Shown here one piece after another: positions 28,059-35,805 of a DNA stretch of 64,000 bases; positions within the stretch are counted from its first letter, which is position 1, and each line of letters begins with the position of its first letter. The position numbers and the translations under genes are program-made. A model generated the notes under the pieces. The model was not told where the DNA came from. It did not search any database and worked only from the letters and a program-made list of their open reading frames with translations. Location of the stretch: the NCBI GenBank assembly GCA_030065915.1, contig JASJCQ010000020.1, positions 97,274 to 161,273 of the forward strand, read 5' to 3'. Source of the stretch: Woeseiaceae bacterium. Lineage in GTDB: Bacteria > Pseudomonadota > Gammaproteobacteria > Steroidobacterales > Woeseiaceae.

Positions 28059-28960
28059 GAACCATCGAAATCGTAGAAGTGGGCCCGCGCGACGGTTTGC
28101 AGAGCGAACCTGAAGTGCTCTCAACAGAGGCCAAGCTTTCATTCATCCAGAAAGCCATCGATGCCGGGATCAAGCGTCTCGAAGTCGCGAGCTTCGTACA
28201 CCCGAAGCGCGTGCCGCAGATGGCGGATGCCGAGGCTTTGATCGAAGTTCTCCCCGACATTGACGATGTGTCCTACATCGGCCTGATCATGAACGAACGG
28301 GGACTCGACCGAGCGCTTCAGACGAAAGTGCAGGAGATCGGCATGGTGGTCGTGGCAACGGACACCTACAACCAGAAGAACCAGGGGGTCAGGACGAGTG
28401 AATCGGTCGATGCCTGGCTGAGGCTCTCAAAGCGAGCCAGGGATGAGGGGCGTCGTGCGAACGTCATGTTGTCTGCCGCATTCGGATGCCCTTACGAGGG
28501 AGAGGTCTCCGTCGACCGGGTCGTCGAGCTGGCCAGGCGCGTGCTCGAGGGTGAGCCGGCAGAGCTCGGGATTGCCGACAGCATCGGCGTCGGTGTGCCG
28601 TCGCAGGTGACGGAGTTGCTCGGCCGCGTCGCTGAGCTTTCGCCCGACTTGCCTTTGCGCTGTCACTTCCACAACACCCGCAATACCGGCCTGGCGAACG
28701 CCCAGGCTGCTGTCGACGCAGGCGTTACTTCTCTGGACGCCAGCATCGGCGGCATCGGTGGCTGCCCGTTTGCGCCGGCCGCAACAGGAAACATTCCTAC
28801 CGACGACCTGCTTTACATGCTCGACCGCTCCGGCGTATCGACGGGCGTGTCGCTGGACAAGATCATAGACGCCAGCCGATGGCTGGAGTCGACGCTGGGC
28901 CGCGGCGTGCCGGCCCTGTTGCCGAAGGCGGGCCAGTTCCCGTCGGGTCGAGCGGCCTGA
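28055..28960 (+). CDS. Hydroxymethylglutaryl-CoA lyase-like enzyme
   Basis: 301 aa of the DRE-TIM metallolyase family. The opening EVGPRDGLQSEP holds the catalytic arginine and aspartate, CHFHNTRNTGLAN carries the metal-binding histidines, and IGGIGGCPFAPAATGNIPTDDLLYML matches the HMG-CoA lyase cysteine loop. It should cleave a 3-hydroxyacyl-CoA, classically HMG-CoA to acetyl-CoA and acetoacetate. Coupled by ATGA overlap to the amidohydrolase. With the CaiB-type transferase it may form an activation-cleavage pair; alternatively it serves leucine catabolism. Confidence 0.88.
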   Translation: MRTIEIVEVGPRDGLQSEPEVLSTEAKLSFIQKAIDAGIKRLEVASFVHPKRVPQMADAEALIEVLPDIDDVSYIGLIMNERGLDRALQTKVQEIGMVVVATDTYNQKNQGVRTSESVDAWLRLSKRARDEGRRANVMLSAAFGCPYEGEVSVDRVVELARRVLEGEPAELGIADSIGVGVPSQVTELLGRVAELSPDLPLRCHFHNTRNTGLANAQAAVDAGVTSLDASIGGIGGCPFAPAATGNIPTDDLLYMLDRSGVSTGVSLDKIIDASRWLESTLGRGVPALLPKAGQFPSGRAA

Positions 28961-28961
28961 T

Positions 28962-29354
28962 ATGACGCCACCGAAGCGTATCCATCACATCAACTTCCTG
29001 GTCCGTGACATGGAAGCCGCGATTCGATTGTATGAAGAAAGCATGGGACTGCCACCGTTCGTGACGATCGATCACGATATTCGCGGCTCGCGAATCGCTC
29101 GCTCGAAGATTGGAGACACCTGGTTTGTCCTGATTTGCCCGTATGACGACGACTCGGTGCCGGGCCGACACCTCAAAGAGCACGGCGAGGGCTTCTTCTT
29201 GCTGTCACTAGGGGTCAACGATCTGGAAGAACACTTGCGGCAACTGGAGCAGGAGGACCGCGGCGCGATTCGGCGGGGCATTCTCGACTGGAGAATTGCT
29301 GACGCCGGATCACACTTCGGCGTCAATCTGCAGTTCACAGAGGACTCGGCCTGA
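28962..29354 (+). CDS. VOC-family (glyoxalase-fold) protein
   Basis: 130 aa with the betaalphabetabetabeta repeats of the vicinal oxygen chelate superfamily: IHHINFLVRDMEAAIRLYEESMGLP at the N-terminus and LSLGVNDLEEHLRQLE in the second module. The paired histidines near the start (RIHHI) and the late GSHFGVNLQF are compatible with a metal site as in methylmalonyl-CoA epimerases. It begins 1 bp after the lyase stop codon and is the last gene of the catabolic cluster. An epimerase or lyase acting on a CoA thioester is plausible. Confidence 0.75.
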   Translation: MTPPKRIHHINFLVRDMEAAIRLYEESMGLPPFVTIDHDIRGSRIARSKIGDTWFVLICPYDDDSVPGRHLKEHGEGFFLLSLGVNDLEEHLRQLEQEDRGAIRRGILDWRIADAGSHFGVNLQFTEDSA

Positions 29355-29428
29355 TCCATGTTCGATTCAAATCAGTTCGCGTCACCGCCTCGTACAGTAA
29401 GCACCTGATCGAAAGCGGACGGCAGCTA

Positions 29429-30253
29429 TCAAACAGGCCAGATCGGCTGTCCGGCCCTCGCTTGTACAAATAGGAACGTCGCGAGCGCAGCTTGCACTCC
29501 GGCCACGCTCAGCACGACCAGCCAGGGATTCCAGGACTTCCGGTCTGCGAGCCAACCCGCCAGGGGAACGGTCTGCATCAAATGCAGACTGACGAAATGC
29601 GAAGGCCGCAAATCGCCGTATTCGCGGCTCCAGCCGAACAGAGGCACGACGGCCCCGCCGCCTTCGAGCGGAGCACCGACATACCGTCCGACGCTCGACA
29701 AATAGCTCGCGAACAGCAGCGTTATCGCGAAGCCGAGCGATAGCCCAACGATAGATCCAAGCCAGACGCCTCTGCGAGACCGGTCGCCATGGCGCCAGAT
29801 CTGGATGGCCAGCACCAACGCAACGAGAATCAAAAGCACTGCGCCGATGCCCATCGCGGCGTAGATGAGCGATTCGATCTGTGTTTCAAAATTGAAATGT
29901 GAACGACGCGCCCGGCCTGCCTGGATCGTTATGTATAGGTATTCGAAGATCAATGAAGCAGCCGCGAGATAGCTGAAGATCATCAATGCCCAGCCGTTGC
30001 GGGTCTTGCGCGGTACGAGTTGAACCAGTACCGCCAATGTCAGGGCGTGGAGCGCCAGAGAGAGATTGAATTTCTGCGGTTTGATCCAGACAGGCGAGCT
30101 GTCGAGCGTTCGCGGGTCAAGAATCATGGCCGGAACAAAGACTATTGCGCTCGCCATCATGAACAGCCCCAATGACATGTAGAGCCGGGTGACATGATCG
30201 TCATCGAGCCAATTGAAGAGCGGTATTCTCCCGAAGGGCTGAAGCCTGTTCAC
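29429..30253 (-). CDS. Polytopic membrane protein of unknown function (274 aa)
   Basis: About seven hydrophobic segments are spaced along the whole length. Polar loops include WIKPQKFNLSLALHA and ARRSHFNFETQ. I do not recognise the family. Its start overlaps the stop codon of the ABA4-like gene by 4 bp, so the two are co-translated and probably functionally linked. Confidence 0.65.
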   Translation of the reverse strand: MNRLQPFGRIPLFNWLDDDHVTRLYMSLGLFMMASAIVFVPAMILDPRTLDSSPVWIKPQKFNLSLALHALTLAVLVQLVPRKTRNGWALMIFSYLAAASLIFEYLYITIQAGRARRSHFNFETQIESLIYAAMGIGAVLLILVALVLAIQIWRHGDRSRRGVWLGSIVGLSLGFAITLLFASYLSSVGRYVGAPLEGGGAVVPLFGWSREYGDLRPSHFVSLHLMQTVPLAGWLADRKSWNPWLVVLSVAGVQAALATFLFVQARAGQPIWPV

Positions 30254-30702
30254 GCGGCTGCCTCCAGGGGTTCATCGGGCGATTTTCGAAAATACCCGGC
30301 ACGCACAGCGAGGAAGATCGCGAGCCCAACCGGACCAAACATGAAAGTGGCAATCAGGATAGGGGCCTGCACCAATCGGCTGAGCCCGATTCTGTCGGCA
30401 TTCACCGCGATCCAGCCGCCGATGAACAGATCGAAGGCGAGATAGTGCACCCAGCCAGCAAGCAGCATTTCTTCTTTAGAGAGAAGTACGCGGACTTCGG
30501 CAAGCGACCCGTATCCACCACCATCGACAGTGAAGAAGTGCGCCATCGCAAGCCCGGCGTACAGCAGCGATAGTCCGAAGGGAATGATGTAACGCGGAAC
30601 GGCCAGCAACCAGGGCCAGCGTCGGGGGAGGAGCACCAGAACCAGCCAGCCCACCATGGCGGCTTGACCAGCCCATCCAAACAATTGATCCGGGGTTGGC
30701 AT
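30250..30702 (-). CDS. ABA4-like (DUF4281) integral membrane protein
   Basis: 150 aa with four membrane helices. The motifs LLSKEEMLLAGWVHYLAFDLFIGGW and FGPVGLAIFLAVR are characteristic of the ABA4/DUF4281 family, named after a plant plastid protein needed for neoxanthin synthesis. The bacterial role is not established. The overlapping downstream membrane protein suggests a two-component membrane system. Confidence 0.8.
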   Translation of the reverse strand: MPTPDQLFGWAGQAAMVGWLVLVLLPRRWPWLLAVPRYIIPFGLSLLYAGLAMAHFFTVDGGGYGSLAEVRVLLSKEEMLLAGWVHYLAFDLFIGGWIAVNADRIGLSRLVQAPILIATFMFGPVGLAIFLAVRAGYFRKSPDEPLEAAA

Positions 30703-30782
30703 TGGCCGTAACCCTCTCGAGACAAGATCGGCTGAATGTACCAGCTAATCGCGTCCAAAACTGAGTTGCTTCCTCCGCCTGA

Positions 30783-30848
30783 CTCTGGCCGAGTCCAGAT
30801 GCACAGGCATGTAAGGTAGACTGGCGATTACCGATCCAGAGCGGCCGG
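30783..30848 (+). repeat. GGTAGACT repeat, copy 1
   Basis: The copy runs from a TCTGGCCGAGTCCAGA module through AAGGTAGACTGGCGATTACC to GATCCAGAGCGG. The TAGACT core is at 30817-30822, 71 nt before the start of the 30888 gene. It shares core, spacing and orientation with the other copies listed here. Confidence 0.65.
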
Positions 30849-30887
30849 TGCTCTGATTGTTGGTTGTTGTCTTTCTCGGAGAGATTC

Positions 30888-31295
30888 TTGGCTTACCTGC
30901 TGACGTTTGAAACGGCTCTATTGGATCCTTCAGGGGAGTCGGAGAACCCGCACAACCCGATTCGTGGCAGCACAGTTCTGGATTGGTTACGCCACAACTG
31001 CTTTTCCGAGCCCCTCCGGTGGACGGAGCCAGAACCGGAGGACTGGGGTTGGTACATTGATGTCGTGGATGGGGAGGACAGCTTTCTCGTCGGTGGCGTC
31101 TGCTTCGAAAACCCCGAAGACGAACCGTCCGACAGCCACGAGTGGCTCATCCAGATTCACAAACAACGTTCGATCATCGACAAGCTGCTGGGTCGGAACA
31201 GGCTGAGTCCTGCTGATCCGGTCGTCGCACTGATCCGCGATGCGATCATGAACGAGCCGGGTTTCGCGAAAGTCGAGGTTGAGGAAGACGCATAA
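30888..31295 (+). CDS. Small hypothetical protein (135 aa)
   Basis: I chose the TTG at 30888 because GGAGAG (30878-30883) precedes it closely; an in-frame TTG at 30864 is less likely. The protein is soluble, acidic and tryptophan-rich (EPEPEDWGWYIDV, SHEWLIQIHKQRS), without a signal peptide. It resembles small immunity-type or accessory proteins only in general composition; no family is recognised. It follows repeat copy 1. Confidence 0.6.
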   Translation: MAYLLTFETALLDPSGESENPHNPIRGSTVLDWLRHNCFSEPLRWTEPEPEDWGWYIDVVDGEDSFLVGGVCFENPEDEPSDSHEWLIQIHKQRSIIDKLLGRNRLSPADPVVALIRDAIMNEPGFAKVEVEEDA

Positions 31296-31396
31296 CACTA
31301 TGCTCATGTCATGTCCGTCTCTGTCTGTGCACAGCTACTCGGCGAATGTCATCCATTCCGGCGGCCCTGGCGAGAGGCAGACTCTGAGGGTCGCCG

Positions 31397-31567
31397 ATGA
31401 CTGAGGCTGTTTTCTGGATGCTTATCTCCCTGCTGAATTAGCTGGCGTTGCCTTTCGCCACGGTGTATTTCGGCGAGAGATTCGCGAATCGCCAGAGCGG
31501 TGATGCCGAGATGCCTGTCCAACTAGCAGCTTCTGGCCGAATCCAGACTAGAGGCCTCTTCAGGTAG
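31397..31567 (+). pseudogene. Possible small membrane protein interrupted by an amber codon
   Basis: From the ATG at 31397, preceded by TGAGGG at about 6 nt, the frame reads MTEAVFWMLISLLN, then TAG at 31439-31441. It then continues in the same frame as LALPFATVYFGERFANRQSG to a TAG inside repeat copy 2. The two halves join into one plausible single-pass membrane anchor followed by a charged tail, as if a TGG tryptophan codon had mutated to TAG. The evidence is compositional only. Confidence 0.35.
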
Positions 31568-31590
31568 ACTCGACTCCTACCGAGCCGAAA
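31529..31590 (+). repeat. GGTAGACT repeat, copy 2
   Basis: GCTTCTGGCCGAATCCAGAC is followed by CTCTTCAGGTAGACTCGACT, with TAGACT at 31565-31570. The downstream CTGACCCA-like box is degraded to CTACCGAGCC. The nearest downstream gene starts at 31729. Confidence 0.6.
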
Positions 31591-31728
31591 CCGACGTTGG
31601 ATTCAGACTTTGTTGGCCTCGGAAACAAGCTCCTGGAAGGCTCAGATTTGCGAAGCATGGGACACTGACTGCCCCGCGCGCATGGCAGCGGTTTTGGAGC
31701 CAACTATCAAACGGAAACAGGAAACCCA

Positions 31729-32013
31729 ATGACAATCTTCATACGCACAACGACAATTCTCGCTTTGGTCTCGATTCTCGGTCTTGTTGAACCCGTGTGG
31801 TCGGACGAAGGCGAGTGGGAGTATCAGGTAGTGATTCTCAAGGGGATCACCGCAGGAGGCACGATCGAAAGAAAGTCCAGCCGCATCTACATCGATACGA
31901 ATAAGACCGAGGCGCTTGCCGAACTGGCTGCCGATGGCTGGGAAGTGGTGTCAGTAGTAGGCGCACCCGGGTCAGATGACTCTGTCTATCTCCGACGACC
32001 GCGGAAGAAGTAA
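31729..32013 (+). CDS. Secreted DUF4177-like protein (94 aa)
   Basis: A signal peptide (hydrophobic to about residue 22, ending VWSDE) is followed by a compact domain beginning WEYQVVILK and ending with LAELAADGWEVVSVVG, then a basic tail. This betabetaalphabeta pattern with the GWE motif is typical of DUF4177 proteins, here exported. Function unknown. AGGAAAC precedes the ATG. Confidence 0.65.
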   Translation: MTIFIRTTTILALVSILGLVEPVWSDEGEWEYQVVILKGITAGGTIERKSSRIYIDTNKTEALAELAADGWEVVSVVGAPGSDDSVYLRRPRKK

Positions 32014-32207
32014 CGTCCGACTGACGAAAGAAACAGGCATCGAATCCGGTTTGTAGGACCAGGCTTGGCTGCGCCAAGGGCCCGTTGATCCCGTCGTCCT
32101 TTCTCTATCACCGTCCGCCGCTGGCCGGTATCTGCCGGTCAGATAATTCAGGCTATAGTTTCTACTTGCAACCCCTTGCAGTCTTTTGACACCCCGAGGA
32201 TTTGCAC

Positions 32208-32400
32208 ATGAACCTTCGTTCCGGCCAAGCACTACTCGGGACAATGTTCATGCGGCCTGTCGCTCTCGCCGCCGGCGAAAGCACCGCTCCGACCGCAATC
32301 GAGACCACCCCGGCGAGCGACAGCACCACTGTCGATCCGGCGACAACGGAACTCAGGGTAACGTTCGATAAGCCGATGTCAGCAGGAAGCAGGTCCTGGG
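32208..32400 (+). pseudogene. 5' remnant of a secreted Ig-like-domain protein gene
   Basis: An ATG at 32208 with GAGGA 8 nt before it opens a frame with a signal-like segment (MNLRSGQALLGTMFMRP) and then a bacterial Ig-like strand pattern (STTVDPATTELRVTFDKPMSAGS). Right after that the reading turns into low-complexity arginine/serine that overlaps the 3' end of the opposite-strand M28 gene. The upstream CTATAGT could be its promoter. The intact start with a missing body indicates truncation at about 32390-32400. Confidence 0.5.
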
Positions 32401-32425
32401 CGTATGAGAACAGAGAGAGCAGGCG

Positions 32426-34078
32426 TCAGTCGCGTGCCTCCGCAGTGGCGTCGCGCAGCGCCTTGAATTCGCTGCCTTCCGCCCAGTTCGGCCATTCCCC
32501 ACTATTGCCCAGCCGTTCTGCGACCGCTTTTATCAGCTGAGCATCGCGAATGATGCCGCTCAGATCCCAGTCGGGCGACCATTCGTCACTTTGCTGGTGA
32601 TAGTCTTCCGCTGCATAGGCCAACCTGATCTGCTCCGCCCGCTCTGTCCCGCCATCGACGAGATCGCTGCCCGAGCGGAAGCTGACGGCCGGTACGCCAG
32701 CCTGCGCGAAGGCGAAATGGTCGGAGCGGAAGAAGCTGCCCGCTGCCGGGTTGGGATCGGGCGAATAGCGACGCTCCATCTTTGCCGCTTCTTCGATCAT
32801 GACGTCGAGCAGTCCGAGTTTGGCACTTCCCGAGATCGAGAAGTCACGGGTAGGGCCATGAACGCCGGGCGCGTCGGTGTTTATCACCCCGACCGTCGTC
32901 TCCAACGGATAGAGCGGATTGGCGGCATAGTACTTCGCGCCAAGCAGCCCGCTTTCCTCGGCGCCGACGGCGAGAAAGACGAGGCTGCGCTCGGCCCCTC
33001 CGTCGTTCACGAAGCTGCGGCCCATCTCGATCATCAGCGCCAGCCCCGTGGCATTGTCGATTGCGCCGTTGTAGATGGTGTCGCCCGTTTCGTCGGGTTC
33101 GCCGACGCCCAGGTGGTCATGGTGTCCCGTGAAAACGATATGCTCGTCGGGGCACTCCGTTCCGGGCAGGATGCCGACGACATTCTTCGCGGCGATCTGC
33201 TCGCTGCGGGAGAGCAGCGTGGCATCGATGGTCGCGCCCATATCCATAGGCTGGAAATCACGCCGCTGCGCCATGGCCTTGGCGTCCTCGTAGCTCGTGC
33301 CTGCCGCCTCGAAGATCCGGCTGGCGATATCGACATGCATCCAGCCCTGCAGCGCTGTGTGCGCCGCCGCGGGATCCTCGCGAACGATATCCAAAGTCAC
33401 ATTGTTGCCGTTGGCGATGACGCCCCAGGGATAGCTGGCCGGTTTGGTTTCGTGAATAACCAGCACGCCTGCCGCGCCGCGTCTCGCGGCTTCTTCGTAT
33501 TTGTAGGTCCAGCGACCGTAATAGGTCATCGCCTCGCCGCCAAAGTCGCCTTCGCCACCTTCGAAGTCGGGGTCGTTGACGAGCACCACGATCACTTTGC
33601 CCGTGACGTCCATGTCCTTGAAATCGGACCAGTCGCGCTCGGGCGCGTGCGTACCGTATCCGGCGAAAATCAGGGGTACGTCTTCAAGCCGTACCTCTGC
33701 CATGCCGTTGACGGGCGAGCGTACGGCGAGATCCTGGTCCTGCACCATGGCGACGCGTTCTCCGCCAATGTTAATGAAGAGTGACGGATCCTCGATCATG
33801 GTCGAACGATTGAGAATCACGTCCTGGGTCCAGGTCCGCGAGCCGTCGGATCGTAAGTCGCCGCCCGGCTGGAGCCCGACGCTGGCGAAGGCGCCGGACA
33901 GGTAAGCTACGGTCTTGTCCTCGCCTGGCGTCCCCGGCGCACGGCCTTCGAACCAGTCGTCCGACAATGTGCGGATATGCTGGTCGATGCGCTCAATGGA
34001 AAAGTCCTCCGCGGCGGCGGGGAGGGGGGCGACAATCGCGATAACACTAGCGATGGCGGCGGCAAGCAAGCGGGTCAT
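32426..34078 (-). CDS. Secreted M28-family zinc aminopeptidase
   Basis: 550 aa with a signal peptide (ending PLPAAA). A protease-associated domain (about 110-260, with GYGTHAPERDWSDFKDMDVTG) precedes the M28 catalytic core. The co-catalytic zinc ligands are visible: FTGHHDHLG, GAIDNATGLA, GAEESGLLG, INTDAPG and SDHFAFAQAG. It releases N-terminal amino acids from peptides in the envelope or outside the cell. It lies opposite to the repeat-associated small genes and abuts the truncated Ig-like gene. Confidence 0.93.
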   Translation of the reverse strand: MTRLLAAAIASVIAIVAPLPAAAEDFSIERIDQHIRTLSDDWFEGRAPGTPGEDKTVAYLSGAFASVGLQPGGDLRSDGSRTWTQDVILNRSTMIEDPSLFINIGGERVAMVQDQDLAVRSPVNGMAEVRLEDVPLIFAGYGTHAPERDWSDFKDMDVTGKVIVVLVNDPDFEGGEGDFGGEAMTYYGRWTYKYEEAARRGAAGVLVIHETKPASYPWGVIANGNNVTLDIVREDPAAAHTALQGWMHVDIASRIFEAAGTSYEDAKAMAQRRDFQPMDMGATIDATLLSRSEQIAAKNVVGILPGTECPDEHIVFTGHHDHLGVGEPDETGDTIYNGAIDNATGLALMIEMGRSFVNDGGAERSLVFLAVGAEESGLLGAKYYAANPLYPLETTVGVINTDAPGVHGPTRDFSISGSAKLGLLDVMIEEAAKMERRYSPDPNPAAGSFFRSDHFAFAQAGVPAVSFRSGSDLVDGGTERAEQIRLAYAAEDYHQQSDEWSPDWDLSGIIRDAQLIKAVAERLGNSGEWPNWAEGSEFKALRDATAEARD

Positions 34079-34485
34079 ACAAAGTCTCCTGAAAGTGGTT
34101 CGCCGCGACCTTTTGGGTCGGCGGCTGATTCGAAAAGCGTCCGTCCTTCTCGAACTATGCCGAGCGGATAGTGCACAAAAGAAACAACAATGTCAGCAGC
34201 GAAACCGTGGGACCGAGCAAAAACCGCGCCGGGGAGTGCCCAACGTGGCGGCTGGAGTTGGCGGCTGCGCGATCCTCCCGGCGACGATAACAATGAGTCG
34301 GCCAGCTCCCAAACACACCGTCGCGACAACCTTTGAGCCTCAGTGTTTCCGCTATACTCGGACGGTGCAGGGGAGCCTTCGATCGGCTGGCTCCAGACGT
34401 CCAGGCTTCCCACGGCAGGGCGGCTGCGACTGACCTTTCGCGACCTTTCCATTTCTATACCACCCGAAATCTCGTTTCTCAGATC
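34079..34485. other. Intergenic interval between divergent genes
   Basis: No gene is assigned. The open frame of the NUDIX gene extends back to a TTG at 34333, but that stretch has no family similarity and contains a -10-like TATACT (34353-34358). I therefore treat it as leader. Confidence 0.4.
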
Positions 34486-35004
34486 GTGGAAGAACTGTTC
34501 GACACATACAGCGAGGAAGGCGAGCCCACGGGCCTGGTCGCTCGCGAAGTAGTTCACAGGCTCGGTCTCTGGCACCGCGCATCGAACGTCTTCCTGTTCA
34601 GACCCGATGGACGACTCGTCGTGCAACGTCGCCACGAGTCAAAAGACGTCTGTCCTGGTGCGTGGGACCTTAGCGTGGCTGAACACTTGAGGTCCGGCGA
34701 GAGCTTCACCGATGGCGCCACCCGCGGTCTACGCGAAGAACTGGGCGTATCGGGCGTTAGCCTTGAACCTGCGGGGGAAGTCATTCAGACAAGACTCGAA
34801 ATCCCGGAGCGCAACATCAAGGATTACGAGTTTCAGTGCTCCTTCAAAGGTGTATCTGACGCCGAGCTCAAGCTGCAACCGATAGAGGTTGCAGAAGTCC
34901 AGCTGTTTGAACTCGACGATCTTCGTCTTGAGATGCTCAATAACCCTGAAAGTTTCACGCCCTGGTTTCGGAGCCGTGCGAAAGACATCGGCCTCTTCGA
35001 CTGA
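34486..35004 (+). CDS. NUDIX hydrolase (IPP-isomerase-like subgroup)
   Basis: 172 aa from the GTG at 34486. Family members typically start at the EELFDTYSEEGEPTG segment, and no ATG is available; no Shine-Dalgarno is seen, so the start is uncertain (the frame is open to 34333). The order REVVHRLGLWHRASNVF, ESKDVCPGAWDLSVAEHL and the Nudix-like box ATRGLREELGV matches NUDIX enzymes related to isopentenyl-diphosphate isomerase and YfcD. It should hydrolyse a nucleoside-diphosphate-linked compound; the substrate is unknown. Confidence 0.82.
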   Translation: MEELFDTYSEEGEPTGLVAREVVHRLGLWHRASNVFLFRPDGRLVVQRRHESKDVCPGAWDLSVAEHLRSGESFTDGATRGLREELGVSGVSLEPAGEVIQTRLEIPERNIKDYEFQCSFKGVSDAELKLQPIEVAEVQLFELDDLRLEMLNNPESFTPWFRSRAKDIGLFD

Positions 35005-35130
35005 CGGACGATCGTTCGCCGCGTTTCCCGATGCTCGATCAACGTCCGGTATGCTGGCATTTGCCGATGGTGAGGCGATCGAAGACAGTTGTATCCGGTC
35101 GTTTGACGAATCGTGATGTCGACTACCCGG

Positions 35131-35206
35131 GCGGTGACCGGCCGTTTCTTCGCGAATCGAAGCGCCCAGGCGCTTCGAGGTAGACTGCCGGCTACTGACC
35201 TGGAAT
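35131..35206 (+). repeat. GGTAGACT repeat, copy 3
   Basis: TTCGAGGTAGACTGCCGGCTACTGACC sits here with TAGACT at 35181-35186 and the CTGACC box at the usual distance. Upstream is a GGCCGTTTCTTCGCGAATC module. It ends about 30 nt before the ATG of the secreted NTF2-like gene at 35239. Confidence 0.65.
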
Positions 35207-35238
35207 GCCCACACCCATCGTCGAGAGGCAACTAAACC

Positions 35239-35712
35239 ATGAAGTATGCCATTCCAATACTCCTTGCAGTCATTCTTTGGCCGATCGACGGCTGGGCCCA
35301 GTCAGACGCCGACCGTGATGCAATCCTTGAGACTTTCGAATCATGGAATGAAGGCTGGGCGCAGGCCGATGCCGACCTGGCCGCGCAGGACTACGCCGAA
35401 GATACCGACTGGACCAACGCGTTCGGCGACAGATTCGAAGGCCGTGACGCGTTGAGAGACGGGCTCGCCTACATATTCGGCCTTGGTTTCGTAATGGCGG
35501 GTACCTCGGCCGGGAATGAGTTCACTGACATTGAATTTCTCTCCCCGGACATCGCGATCGTCCGAAGCAAGCTGGTCCGTACCGGTCAAGAGACGTCTAC
35601 GGGTGAGCGAATGCCTGATCGTCATATCAATCATCTCAGGGTCTATCAGAAGCGTGACGGACGGTGGCTTATCGTCAGCCATATGATTTCGCAGGCCCAG
35701 CCAAAACGATAG
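35239..35712 (+). CDS. Secreted SnoaL/DUF4440-like protein
   Basis: 157 aa with a signal peptide (MKYAIPILLAVILWPIDGWA). The mature domain has the NTF2-like pattern of SgcJ/EcaC proteins: an N-terminal helix with FESWNEGWAQADADL, an EDTDWTNAFGDRFEGRDAL motif, and closing strands with HLRVYQKRDGRWLIVSHM. Such domains often act as small ligand-binding or hydrolytic units. It is preceded by repeat copy 3. Confidence 0.75.
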   Translation: MKYAIPILLAVILWPIDGWAQSDADRDAILETFESWNEGWAQADADLAAQDYAEDTDWTNAFGDRFEGRDALRDGLAYIFGLGFVMAGTSAGNEFTDIEFLSPDIAIVRSKLVRTGQETSTGERMPDRHINHLRVYQKRDGRWLIVSHMISQAQPKR

Positions 35713-35805
35713 GAAGTCGAACGACCGTTTCTGGCCGGGAGCCTACGGCCCAGCTGGTCGAGCTGTTGCTTCAGCTTCTGACCAGTACCGAAAATCGGCC
35801 GTGGC

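Larger units (their letters stand above)
31296..31728. other. 433-bp interval with a possible gene remnant and repeat copy 2
   Basis: Apart from the amber-interrupted small frame at 31397-31567 and repeat copy 2 I see no gene. The distance from copy 2 to the next ATG (164 nt) is the largest in the family. Confidence 0.5.

Noticed and set aside
34333..34485. N-terminal 51-residue extension of the NUDIX protein from a TTG start.
   Set aside because: The extension shows no similarity to the family and contains a -10-like TATACT, so it is more likely promoter and leader. The start choice remains uncertain.
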